This document shows, one piece after another, positions 7,766 to 14,189 of a stretch of DNA of 17,544 nt. The position numbers were made by a program, and so were the translations under genes. The first letter of the stretch is position 1. Every line of letters starts with the position of its first letter. Under the pieces are notes generated by a model, which saw nothing but the letters and a program-made list of their open reading frames with translations, searched no databases and had not been told where the DNA came from. The DNA is from Pseudodesulfovibrio sp. (GTDB taxonomy: Bacteria > Desulfobacterota > Desulfovibrionia > Desulfovibrionales > Desulfovibrionaceae), in contig JAFLJW010000199.1 in assembly GCA_022712815.1 (NCBI GenBank), positions 1 through 17,544 on the forward strand, given 5' to 3'.

Positions 7766-7771
7766 ATTATA
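7766..7771 (-). promoter_or_regulatory. Candidate -10 box of glnN
   Basis: A perfect TATAAT reads on the minus strand at 7771-7766, about 130 bases before the glnN ATG. No good -35 box is found 16-18 bases upstream (AAGAAC at 7794-7789). The surroundings are AT-rich, so a chance match is possible. Confidence 0.35.
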
Positions 7772-7862
7772 TAGAGATACAAGCAAAGGTTCTTTTTTTA
7801 AACAGATAAATCATACGAAATTGTATTTTCTTACCCCATTTTACCGACTTTCGGCTTACAAT

Positions 7863-7894
7863 TTCGTTAACAAAATAGAGATGATTGTCAAGTA
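7863..7894 (-). promoter_or_regulatory. Three-block motif upstream of glnN, shared with greA
   Basis: In plus-strand reading the blocks TTCGTTAA, ATAGAGA and GTCAAGTA occur with spacers of 4 and 5 bases. The same 23 bases in the same order stand before greA at 10200-10232 with spacers of 3 and 7. Read toward glnN this is TACTTGAC, TCTCTAT, TTAACGAA; TTGACA could be a -35 box, with TAACGA as a poor -10 at 16 bases. It is a promoter variant or a regulator site. Confidence 0.5.
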
Positions 7895-8096
7895 ACTGTA
7901 AAAACTGACCTTAATTATGACATAAATGAGAATGAAGGAGGGGAGTCAAGGGTGGAGAGTCATGGTTTCCAGACCTTTCACCAGGTTTTGACAGATTTCT
8001 GAAGGACAAAATTGGCATAACCGCCATTCTCCGCCACTTCCACGATCTGCTGCCCTGTCGGGAAAAGTCAACTCCAAAAAACCGTAAACAACTGCT

Positions 8097-8747
8097 TCAA
8101 AATGGCGCGGGAGAGAAGAACTCCAGAGATTGCCGGGTCACGGGATGACGAAAGCGCAGGAGTGATGCATGCAGCTTCAACTGACCGGGAGCGGTGCCGG
8201 TTCCGTAAAGCCGGTCGCCCACGATGGGAAAGCCAAGTCCCTCGGCGTGGGCGGAATGCAGCCTGAGTTGATGGGTCCGGCCAGTGAGCGGCATGAACTC
8301 GATCCGGGTCCTACCGTCTTCCGCGTCGATCTTGCGCCACCTTGTCGTGCCGGGCTTGCCGTCCACCGGATCATGGACCTGGTACGGCCTGTTGTCCGGG
8401 TCCAGCCGAAAGGAAAGTTCGATCACCCCGGCATCCTCCTCGACCCTTCCGTCGATGAGCGCGATATACCGCTTGCCCACCAGCCGGTCCATGAACTGCA
8501 TGGACAAACTGCGCTGGGTCTTGGTGGTCAGGGCCATGACGATCAGCCCGGAAGTGTCCTGATCAAGGCGGTGGACCGAGGGGAACTCGATGCAGTCCGG
8601 GTAGAGTTTTTTGAGCCTGCTGACCACGCAGTCCTGATTCTCCGGCCCGACACCGGGTACGGACAACAGGCCGCCGGGCTTATCGACGACCACGAACAGG
8701 GAATCTTCATGAATAATGGTCAGGCCATCACAGCGGTCAGAGATCAC
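8097..8747 (-). CDS. RluA-family RNA pseudouridine synthase
   Basis: Isomerises a uridine to pseudouridine in rRNA or tRNA; the exact target cannot be read from sequence. With a GTG start at 8747 it has 216 residues and no S4 RNA-binding domain. Motifs are VVDKPGGLLSVPG near residues 20-32, the catalytic HRLDQDTSGLIV (D62), KRYIALIDG, the C-terminal PLTGRTHQLRLHSAHAEGLGFPIVGDRLYG and LHASLLRFRHP. The GTG start overlaps the TGA of the upstream gene as GTGA, which points to coupled translation. A second in-frame GTG at 8792 would add 15 residues inside the upstream gene and matches no family sequence that I know. Together with its upstream partner it looks like a split version of a longer two-domain enzyme. 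Confidence 0.92.
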   Translation of the reverse strand: MISDRCDGLTIIHEDSLFVVVDKPGGLLSVPGVGPENQDCVVSRLKKLYPDCIEFPSVHRLDQDTSGLIVMALTTKTQRSLSMQFMDRLVGKRYIALIDGRVEEDAGVIELSFRLDPDNRPYQVHDPVDGKPGTTRWRKIDAEDGRTRIEFMPLTGRTHQLRLHSAHAEGLGFPIVGDRLYGTGTAPGQLKLHASLLRFRHPVTRQSLEFFSPAPF

Positions 8748-9526
8748 TTGCAGTCCAGTCCGCAGAGCATATAGCCAAGGATACGCCCGCACTTGTTGGA
8801 GCAGGAAACATAGACCTTGCCGTGTTTTTTGGTCCCGGAGAGATTTTCCTTGCCAAAAAAGAATTCTGCCAATCCAAGCGGGGTCAATCCGTGCCGGGCG
8901 GCATAGCCGAGCAACTTGGGAGCGCAGCAGTCGCCTGTACCTGTGGGTATGCCGCCATTACCGTTCACGATATCAGGCAACGACGAGAGTTCGCGGCGGA
9001 AATTCGGTATCCGGTACAGGGCATGAATGTCCTTCATGAGAGCCTGTGACACGGCTTTGCGTTTATCGACCAATGGCTTTCGTTCAGGGGAATCTCCGGG
9101 CAGTCCGTCGATCTGGCGACCCATGCGCTTGATCATCCGCTCCACACCAGAACAGATGCGGTTCAGGGCGTCTACGTCCACCAGTGGCGGCACCCATCCG
9201 GATACTTTCCACGCGGAGTTATACTGACCGGAAAAGGCCTTGAGCACACCGGTATTCCCGTCCTTGTCACGGCAGACCAGCACGCCGAACATCTGGCCTC
9301 TGGCATCGCCATACAGATAGTCGGTGGAAAACCGGGGATCGGCCTCGGATTCGGGCAGGTCAAAATCGATACGCCCTGTTCCATCGAGTTTCTTGAGAAG
9401 GGAAACCGCTGGCTCTCGCGCATAGCCAATGACCAGCCCGTGATCCCGATCACAACGGGAACAAAAGCCTTTGTATCCAATGCGAGGATCATACGTTCGT
9501 GCAAGTTCTATTAATTTGAATATCAT
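8744..9526 (-). CDS. Cysteine-rich companion of the pseudouridine synthase (separate copy of an N-terminal domain fused to RluA enzymes elsewhere)
   Basis: A 260-residue soluble protein with no signal peptide. Features are FCSRCDRDHG near the N-terminus (C22, C25), QMFGVLVCRDKDGNTGVLKAFSGQY (78-102), GWVPPLVD, GGIPTGTGDCCAPKLLGYA (191-209), PLGLAEFFFG (216-225) and a C-terminal cluster SCSNKCGRILGYMLCGLDC (C242, C246, C255, C259). From memory, the GxGxCCAPKLL, AEFWWG and C-terminal cysteine blocks form the N-terminal half of long RluA-type synthases in Bacteroidetes and Vibrio. Here the same half is a separate gene whose stop overlaps the start of the RluA gene. The eight cysteines suggest zinc binding. 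Its biochemical job is unknown; RNA recognition or tethering is a guess. Start ATG 9526 follows the greA terminator stem; codons further upstream overlap greA in another frame and are not protein-like. Confidence 0.85.
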   Translation of the reverse strand: MIFKLIELARTYDPRIGYKGFCSRCDRDHGLVIGYAREPAVSLLKKLDGTGRIDFDLPESEADPRFSTDYLYGDARGQMFGVLVCRDKDGNTGVLKAFSGQYNSAWKVSGWVPPLVDVDALNRICSGVERMIKRMGRQIDGLPGDSPERKPLVDKRKAVSQALMKDIHALYRIPNFRRELSSLPDIVNGNGGIPTGTGDCCAPKLLGYAARHGLTPLGLAEFFFGKENLSGTKKHGKVYVSCSNKCGRILGYMLCGLDCK

Positions 9527-9558
9527 AATAATAAACCCCACCGCCTTGGGCGATGGGG
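9527..9558 (-). terminator. Terminator-like hairpin after greA that also covers the next gene's ribosome binding site
   Basis: A 10-pair stem (one G-T pair), GGCGATGGGG (9549-9558) with CCCCACCGCC (9536-9545) and a 3-base loop. On the minus strand it is followed by TTTATTATTAT. It lies 38 bases after the greA stop and fits an intrinsic terminator with a broken T tract. Its 3' arm GGTGGGG is also the only plausible ribosome binding site for ATG 9526, so it may gate both transcription and translation of the downstream pair. Confidence 0.65.
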
Positions 9559-9596
9559 CCATTCTACACGGTCTGCCCATTAGGACAAGACATAAT

Positions 9597-10091
9597 CTAT
9601 GAAATATCCACACCCTCGGAACCCAGGAATTCGATGGAGATAATTTCGTATTCGATCCGGCCACGCGGAGCGTCCACAATGGCTTCATCGCCCACTTCCT
9701 TGCCAAGAATGGCCTGCCCCATGGGGGACATGACGGAGATGGAACCGAGCTTGTGGTCCGCATCATCGGGACCGAGCAGGGTGTATCGCTTGGTTTCCTC
9801 GGTGTCGATATCCTCGACCACAACGGTGGCACCAAAGGTGGCCCGGTCGCCGCTCAGGGTGTTCAGATCAAGCTCATCAAACAGCGGCATTCGGGAATTG
9901 ATGTAGGAAATACGCGCCTCAAGCATCCCCTGACGCTCACGGGCAGCATCATATCCGGCGTTCTCGCTCAGGTCGCCCTCTTCTCTGGCTTCCTTGATGG
10001 CCTGAATAATGGCAGGGCGTTGAGCCTTGAGATCCGCCATTTCCTGCGTGATCTTCCTGTAACCTTCTTTTGAAATCGGAATACGATCCAT
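9597..10091 (-). CDS. greA: Transcription elongation factor GreA
   Basis: GreA enters the secondary channel of RNA polymerase and stimulates transcript cleavage in backtracked complexes. The 164-residue length is close to the usual 158. The N-terminal coiled coil (residues 8-75) carries the tip motif EEGDLSENAGYDAARERQGMLEARI with the two acidic residues D40 and E43 that coordinate the catalytic magnesium. The C-terminal FKBP-like domain ends with the family blocks SISVMSPMGQAILGKEVGDEAIVDAPRG. The start ATG 10091 is the family start (MDRIPISKEGY). Downstream is a hairpin, then the companion/RluA pair on the same strand. No defects are seen. Confidence 0.97.
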   Translation of the reverse strand: MDRIPISKEGYRKITQEMADLKAQRPAIIQAIKEAREEGDLSENAGYDAARERQGMLEARISYINSRMPLFDELDLNTLSGDRATFGATVVVEDIDTEETKRYTLLGPDDADHKLGSISVMSPMGQAILGKEVGDEAIVDAPRGRIEYEIISIEFLGSEGVDIS

Positions 10092-10137
10092 TTTTCAAAC
10101 CCTCATCTGGTATCAATATAAAAAAAGATGCAGATCA

Positions 10138-10164
10138 CGCGGCTTCTCCAAAAGAGGGGCCGCG
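10138..10164 (-). promoter_or_regulatory. Hairpin in the greA leader
   Basis: CGCGGC (10138-10143) pairs with GCCGCG (10159-10164); TTCTC/GAGGG extend the stem with two G-T pairs and leave a 5-base loop. In the greA direction, a run of seven T (10126-10120) follows after a 12-base gap. It may be a leader structure or a weak attenuator; the T run is too far away for a classical terminator. Confidence 0.35.
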
Positions 10165-10199
10165 CCCCTGCAAATACATAATTTCGACGTAACAGGTAG

Positions 10200-10232
10200 T
10201 TCGTTAAAACATAGAGAGGCTGCGGTCAAGTA
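10200..10232 (-). promoter_or_regulatory. Candidate greA promoter or regulator site, shared three-block motif
   Basis: In plus-strand reading the blocks TTCGTTAA, ATAGAGA and GTCAAGTA occur, identical to those before glnN at 7863-7894. In the greA direction TTGACC (10229-10224) and TAACGA (10206-10201) are exactly 17 bases apart. The -35 is good and the -10 poor. The site is 110 bases ahead of the greA ATG. Confidence 0.5.
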
Positions 10233-10319
10233 GCTAGCCGCCCACTCCGTCCGATTTATCAACAGCCCGGTTGGCCCCCTATTTTTTCCACGGAGATGTC
10301 GAAAAATGAACCGAAGCAG

Positions 10320-10352
10320 TTGACACACCCCGCCTTCTAATCCAACTATAAT
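10320..10352 (+). promoter_or_regulatory. Candidate promoter of the BMP transporter operon
   Basis: A perfect TTGACA (10320-10325) and a perfect TATAAT (10347-10352) face the operon, but the 21-base spacer is longer than sigma-70 normally accepts. An activator or an unrelated -35 may be involved. Transcription would begin near 10359, giving a leader of about 128 bases. Confidence 0.35.
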
Positions 10353-10359
10353 CTTTTAA

Positions 10360-10397
10360 CGGGACCGGAGCAGGATGCTTTGCCCGCCATTTTTTTT
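10360..10397 (+). terminator. Possible leader attenuator before the BMP binding-protein gene
   Basis: CGGG (10360-10363) can pair with CCCG (10383-10386) and AGCA (10369-10372) with TGCT (10376-10379), followed after CCA by eight T (10390-10397). The stem is short with an internal loop, so this is a weak prediction. It would lie at the very start of the transcript. Confidence 0.25.
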
Positions 10398-10486
10398 GGA
10401 CCCTGACATTTCAAATCAGGACAACGCAACCGCCTGCCCGCCGCTTTCACTCAATTGCGACCGGCCGGAACTGTACCGGAGGAATA

Positions 10487-11662
10487 ATGTCAAAGCTACG
10501 CATGCTGCTCGCAGTGGCCCTCATGGCCCTCGTGCTCACCCCAGGACTGGCCGCTGCCAAGGATTTTACCATCGGCCTGATTCTGGTCGGTCCCTACAAT
10601 GACCGAGGATACAGCCAGGCTCAGTATGACGGAGCAAAATACGTCGAGGCAAACATGCCCGGTGCAAAACTGATCTATCTGGACAAGGTCAATCCCGCTG
10701 ACCGCCCCGGTCTGACCATCCCTCAGGTGGTCGACGACCTGATCGAAAAAGGGTCTGACCTGATCATTGCCGGGTCAGACGACATGAAAGACGGCATCCT
10801 CGAAGCCGCCAGCATGCATCCTGACACAACCTTCATCCATGCCTCCGGCGACTCCGTCTGGACCGGCAAGGCCCCGGCCAACCTCGGCAATATCTTCAGC
10901 CGCATGGAATACGCCAAAATGATGGCTGGCTACGCCGCTGCCATGACCACCAAGACCGGCAAAATCGCCGTGCTCGGTCCTTTGGTCAACGAAGAAACCC
11001 GCCGTCTGGTGGTATCCGGCTACCTCGGTGCCCATTATGCGTGGACGCAAGTTCGCGGCAAGGACGCCAAGGACCTCCAGTTCAGCGTCAAATGGATCGG
11101 CTTCTGGTTCAACATCCCCGGTGTCACCGCCGACCCGACCCAGGTTGCCAATTCCCTGTTTGATTCCGGCCATGACGTACTCATCTCCGGTATCGACACC
11201 CCGGAAGCCGTGACCGTTGCCAAACAAAAACGCGAACAAGGCATTGAAGTCTACGCCATGCCCTACGACTATGAAAAGGCCTGCGAAGGTCAGGGAGATG
11301 TCTGCATAGGCGTTCCCTACTTCAACTGGGGTCCTCCGTTCCTGCGTATTGCCAAACAGGTTCAGGCAGGCACATACAAGCCCATCTTTGAATGGGAAGC
11401 CCCCTACTGGGCCAACATCAACGACCCTGACAAGTCCTCTGTCGGGTTCATGCCCGGTCCCGGCATGTCCGCAGAGACCAAGGCCAGCCTTGACAAGTTC
11501 ATCTCCCAGCTCGGTTCCGGTGAGGTCAACCTGTTCACCGGTCCGCTCAACTATCAGGACGGCACCGTCTTCCTGAAGGCTGGCGAAAAGGCCACTGACA
11601 AGCAGATTTGGTACATGAACCAGTTGCTTGAGGGCATGGAAGGACTGTCCGGCGCCAAATAG
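10487..11662 (+). CDS. BMP-family (basic membrane protein / PnrA-like) ABC transporter substrate-binding protein
   Basis: A periplasmic binding protein of 391 residues. The signal peptide MSKLRMLLAVALMALVLTPG ends in LAAA, with cleavage expected after residue 24. There is no lipobox cysteine, so it is a soluble periplasmic protein and not a lipoprotein. The mature part begins KDFTIGLILVGPYNDRGYSQAQYDGA, the typical BMP opening (variant of GxxxDxSFN), followed by DDLIEKGSDLIIAGSDDMKDGILEAA and later ISGIDTPEAVTVAKQKREQG. Known BMP proteins bind nucleosides or purines, but I cannot assign the ligand here. Two cysteines in YEKACEGQGDVCIGVPYF could form a disulfide. A strong GGAGG site precedes the ATG. 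It is the first gene of the importer operon, with the ATPase starting 11 bases later. Confidence 0.92.
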   Translation: MSKLRMLLAVALMALVLTPGLAAAKDFTIGLILVGPYNDRGYSQAQYDGAKYVEANMPGAKLIYLDKVNPADRPGLTIPQVVDDLIEKGSDLIIAGSDDMKDGILEAASMHPDTTFIHASGDSVWTGKAPANLGNIFSRMEYAKMMAGYAAAMTTKTGKIAVLGPLVNEETRRLVVSGYLGAHYAWTQVRGKDAKDLQFSVKWIGFWFNIPGVTADPTQVANSLFDSGHDVLISGIDTPEAVTVAKQKREQGIEVYAMPYDYEKACEGQGDVCIGVPYFNWGPPFLRIAKQVQAGTYKPIFEWEAPYWANINDPDKSSVGFMPGPGMSAETKASLDKFISQLGSGEVNLFTGPLNYQDGTVFLKAGEKATDKQIWYMNQLLEGMEGLSGAK

Positions 11663-11673
11663 CTCACACATTC

Positions 11674-13152
11674 ATGATCGTCTTAAAAGACATACATAAA
11701 CATTATGGCCGGGTTCGGGCCAACGACGGCATCAGCCTGACCCTCGAACCCGGCCATATCTATGCCCTTGTCGGTGAAAACGGTGCTGGCAAAAGCACAC
11801 TCATGCGCGTGCTGGCCGGACATACCCGCCCCACCAGCGGCCAGATCGGGATCAACGACAAAACCATCTCGCACCTGACGCCGAAACTCGCCCGCAAGTA
11901 TGGTGTGGGCATGCTCTATCAGGACCCGCTCGATTTCCCGGCCATGCCCATCTGGGAGAATTTCCAGCTCGGTGCGCCAAAGCGGACCAAGCGCGAAGTG
12001 ATCGACATCCTCGGCGAGCTGTCCTACCGCCTTGATGCCTGCTTCCTGCCGGACGAAACCGTGTCCTCCCTGACCGTGGGAGAACGGCAGCTCCTCGAAC
12101 TGCTACGTTTGCTGGACCTCGGCGCGACCACCCTGATTCTGGACGAACCGACCACCGGCATCACCCCGGAACAGAAACAAGACCTCTTTAACCTGCTCAT
12201 GAAGCTGGCCCGCGAAGAAAACCACACCATCATACTGGTCACACACAAACTATCCGAAGCTCTCGAAATGGCGGATTCCATCCTGATCATGCGGCAGGGC
12301 GCACTGGTTTCCACCCTGACCCCGCCCTACGATGAAAATGAACTGGTCAGCCTCATGTTTGGTGAGGCCGCCAAGGGCGTGGTGTCCGAACTGCCCGAAA
12401 TCCCATCGCCCGCCCCTCCTCCGCGACTGAGGATGAACGACGCCCTTTTTGCCGGACCGAAATACTCCATGGGATCACTCAATTTCACGGCCCGGCCCGG
12501 CGAATGTATCGGCCTTGCCGGGCTTGACGGCAGCGGACAGGAACTCTTCCTGCGCGGACTGTGCGGACTGGATCGCATGCCCGGCGGCACCCTTGAGCTG
12601 AATGGCAAGACTTTCCGTTCCAATGATTTCAATGTGCTGCGCAGGGCTGGCGTCCATTTCGTACCTGCCGACCGGCTGGGCATGGCCTTGTTCCCGGCAC
12701 TGAGTCTCATGGAACACATCACGCTCACCTTCCCGGACCACAACGACGACCTTGGCGAATTTTACAAGAGCCAGTGCGTAGAGCGTTTCAACCTGCGTGC
12801 TGATCCCGACACCCAGGCGGACGAGCTGTCCGGCGGCAACCAGCAGCGTCTTTTGCTCTCGCTCATCCCGGATAATGCCTCGCTGTTGCTCATGGAATAC
12901 CCCACACGCGGGCTGGACGCCGGTTCGTCAAGGCAGGTCTGGAACCATCTCAAGGACCGCTGCGCCAAAGGCGCGTCCCTGATTTTCTTTTCCCCGGACC
13001 TCGACGATGTGCTGGAGCACAGCCACCGCATCATAGTTTTCTATGACCGGGCCATTGCCGCCGTGGTTGATCGCAAGGATGCCACAATGGACGTCATCGG
13101 CGCACTCATGGCCGGAAAAACGCTGGCAGAAATCAAGGAAGGCCAGCAATGA
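11674..13152 (+). CDS. BMP-type ABC transporter ATPase with two nucleotide-binding domains
   Basis: The energising subunit of the importer, 492 residues, built of two ABC domains in one chain as in YufO/RbsA-type proteins. Domain 1 has Walker A GENGAGKST (34-42), signature variant LTVGERQ (133-139), Walker B TLILDEPTTG (153-162) and the switch histidine in VTHKLSEA. A proline-rich linker lies near 240-250. Domain 2 has a degenerate Walker A (GLDGSGQE, 283-290), an intact signature LSGGNQQR (385-392) and an altered Walker B LLLMEYPTRGLD, where the usual DE pair is EY. The second site is therefore unlikely to hydrolyse ATP normally. No ribosome binding site is obvious before ATG 11674, so coupling to the upstream gene is likely. 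It overlaps the first permease gene by 4 bases. Confidence 0.94.
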   Translation: MIVLKDIHKHYGRVRANDGISLTLEPGHIYALVGENGAGKSTLMRVLAGHTRPTSGQIGINDKTISHLTPKLARKYGVGMLYQDPLDFPAMPIWENFQLGAPKRTKREVIDILGELSYRLDACFLPDETVSSLTVGERQLLELLRLLDLGATTLILDEPTTGITPEQKQDLFNLLMKLAREENHTIILVTHKLSEALEMADSILIMRQGALVSTLTPPYDENELVSLMFGEAAKGVVSELPEIPSPAPPPRLRMNDALFAGPKYSMGSLNFTARPGECIGLAGLDGSGQELFLRGLCGLDRMPGGTLELNGKTFRSNDFNVLRRAGVHFVPADRLGMALFPALSLMEHITLTFPDHNDDLGEFYKSQCVERFNLRADPDTQADELSGGNQQRLLLSLIPDNASLLLMEYPTRGLDAGSSRQVWNHLKDRCAKGASLIFFSPDLDDVLEHSHRIIVFYDRAIAAVVDRKDATMDVIGALMAGKTLAEIKEGQQ

Positions 13153-14189
13153 AACGAGACTCCTTCCTGGAACAAATCGGCTGGCTCGGCGCAGCCCTTG
13201 GTCTGGCCCTGCTGCTCACGGTTCTCGTGGCGCTCCCCGCTGGCGCACCGCCCTTTGAAACCATCTATGTCCTTTTCAAGGGCGGCCTGAGTTCCATTTC
13301 CAAGATCGGACGCGTGTTTTCGGTCTGGGTGCCGCTCACACTCTGTGCCGTGGGGCTGCTTCTCCCGTTCACGGCCCGGTTGTGGAATATCGGCGTGGAA
13401 GGTCAGGTCATCATGGGAGCCATATTCTGTACGGCGGCCCTGCGACCCTACGATGAAGGCGGCATGATGCAGATCGCCATCGCCATCGGTGCGGGCATGC
13501 TCGGCGGCGCACTATGGGCGTTACTGGCCGGACTGCTCCGCGTCTTCGGACGGGTCCATGAAATATTTTCTGGACTGGGACTCAACTTCGTGGCCCTTGG
13601 CGTGACGCTCTGGCTCATCTTCGGACCATGGAAACGCGCTGGTGTGGCCTCCATGTCCGGCACCCAGCCCATCGACATCAGCCTGTGGCTGCCAAAAATC
13701 GGCAAGCTATCGGTCAGTTGGATTGGTCTGGCCCTGACCATCACAGCCATCATCGCCGTCTACTTCCTGCTGCACCGCACCAAGTGGGGGCTGAAACTCC
13801 GGGCCGTGGGTGAAAATCCAAAGGCCGCGACTCTTTTTGCGCTCGGGCCGCGCCGTCGTCTGCTTCAGGCCTTCATGATTTGCGGGGCCTGTGCCGGTCT
13901 GGCCGGTGCCACTCAGGTTCTCGGCGTCTATCACCGCCTGCTCCCGGCCATTTCATCCAACTACGGCTACACCGCCCTGCTGGTGGGCATGATGGCATCC
14001 TACCGCTTGGGACTGGTGCCGTTCATCTGCCTCTTTTTCGCCATCCTCAATGTCGGCTCAATCCAGTTGCCGCTCCAGATGGGACTTGATTCATCCCTGA
14101 GCGGCGTCATTCAGGGCGTCATGGTCTTGTCGGTATTCATTATCCAAGGTGTGCGAATGTGGGTTCGGGAACGAGAGGAAGTGGACTGA
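13149..14189 (+). CDS. BMP-type ABC transporter permease, first subunit (YufP-like)
   Basis: An integral membrane protein of 346 residues with many hydrophobic segments, beginning with WLGAALGLALLLTVLVALPAG (near 12-32). The family motif ARLWNIGVEGQVIMGAIF is present, as is the cytoplasmic loop block LRAVGENPKAATLFALGPRRR that contacts the ATPase. It forms the translocation channel together with the next gene product. The ATG overlaps the ATPase stop by 4 bases (ATGA) and its own stop shares a base with the next start, so translation is tightly coupled. The family is clear; substrate specificity is not readable from the permease. Confidence 0.93.
   Translation: MKRDSFLEQIGWLGAALGLALLLTVLVALPAGAPPFETIYVLFKGGLSSISKIGRVFSVWVPLTLCAVGLLLPFTARLWNIGVEGQVIMGAIFCTAALRPYDEGGMMQIAIAIGAGMLGGALWALLAGLLRVFGRVHEIFSGLGLNFVALGVTLWLIFGPWKRAGVASMSGTQPIDISLWLPKIGKLSVSWIGLALTITAIIAVYFLLHRTKWGLKLRAVGENPKAATLFALGPRRRLLQAFMICGACAGLAGATQVLGVYHRLLPAISSNYGYTALLVGMMASYRLGLVPFICLFFAILNVGSIQLPLQMGLDSSLSGVIQGVMVLSVFIIQGVRMWVREREEVD

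Larger units (their letters stand above)
7638..8096. other. Gene-free region between the pseudouridine synthase gene and glnN
   Basis: This 459-base stretch holds the glnN ribosome binding site, the leader inverted repeat, a TATAAT and the motif shared with greA. Between about 7900 and 8096 nothing is recognised. A 29-codon open stretch on the minus strand (8067-7978) and a 38-codon one have no good start context and are not called. No terminator hairpin is evident after the pseudouridine synthase gene. Confidence 0.6.
10092..10486. other. Divergent control region between greA and the BMP transporter operon
   Basis: No gene is supported in this 395-base stretch. Toward greA it holds an 11-pair hairpin (CGCGGC 10138-10143 with GCCGCG 10159-10164, extended by weaker pairs) and the three-block motif at 10200-10232. 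Toward the transporter it holds a TTGACA/TATAAT pair, a leader hairpin with a T8 tract, a CCTGA/TCAGG dyad (10402-10420) and the GGAGG ribosome binding site of the binding-protein gene (10478-10482). Reading frames here lack protein-like composition. Confidence 0.6.

Noticed and set aside
7978..8067. Open stretch of 29 codons (…QQIVEVAENGGYANFVLQ…) after the pseudouridine synthase gene, looked like a possible gene remnant
   Set aside because: Too short to distinguish from chance, no start with a ribosome binding site and no family recognised.
9536..9596. Possible tRNA-like folding between greA and the companion gene
   Set aside because: No T-arm consensus, anticodon arm or acceptor stem could be assembled on either strand; the structure is explained by the single terminator hairpin.
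9527..9835. N-terminal extension of the companion protein frame by about 103 residues
   Set aside because: It overlaps greA in another frame and its composition is not protein-like; the recognisable protein starts at MIFKLIELA.
10775..11671. Minus-strand reading frame of 298 codons inside the transporter operon
   Set aside because: It is antisense to the BMP binding-protein gene, which has a signal peptide, family motifs and a strong ribosome binding site.
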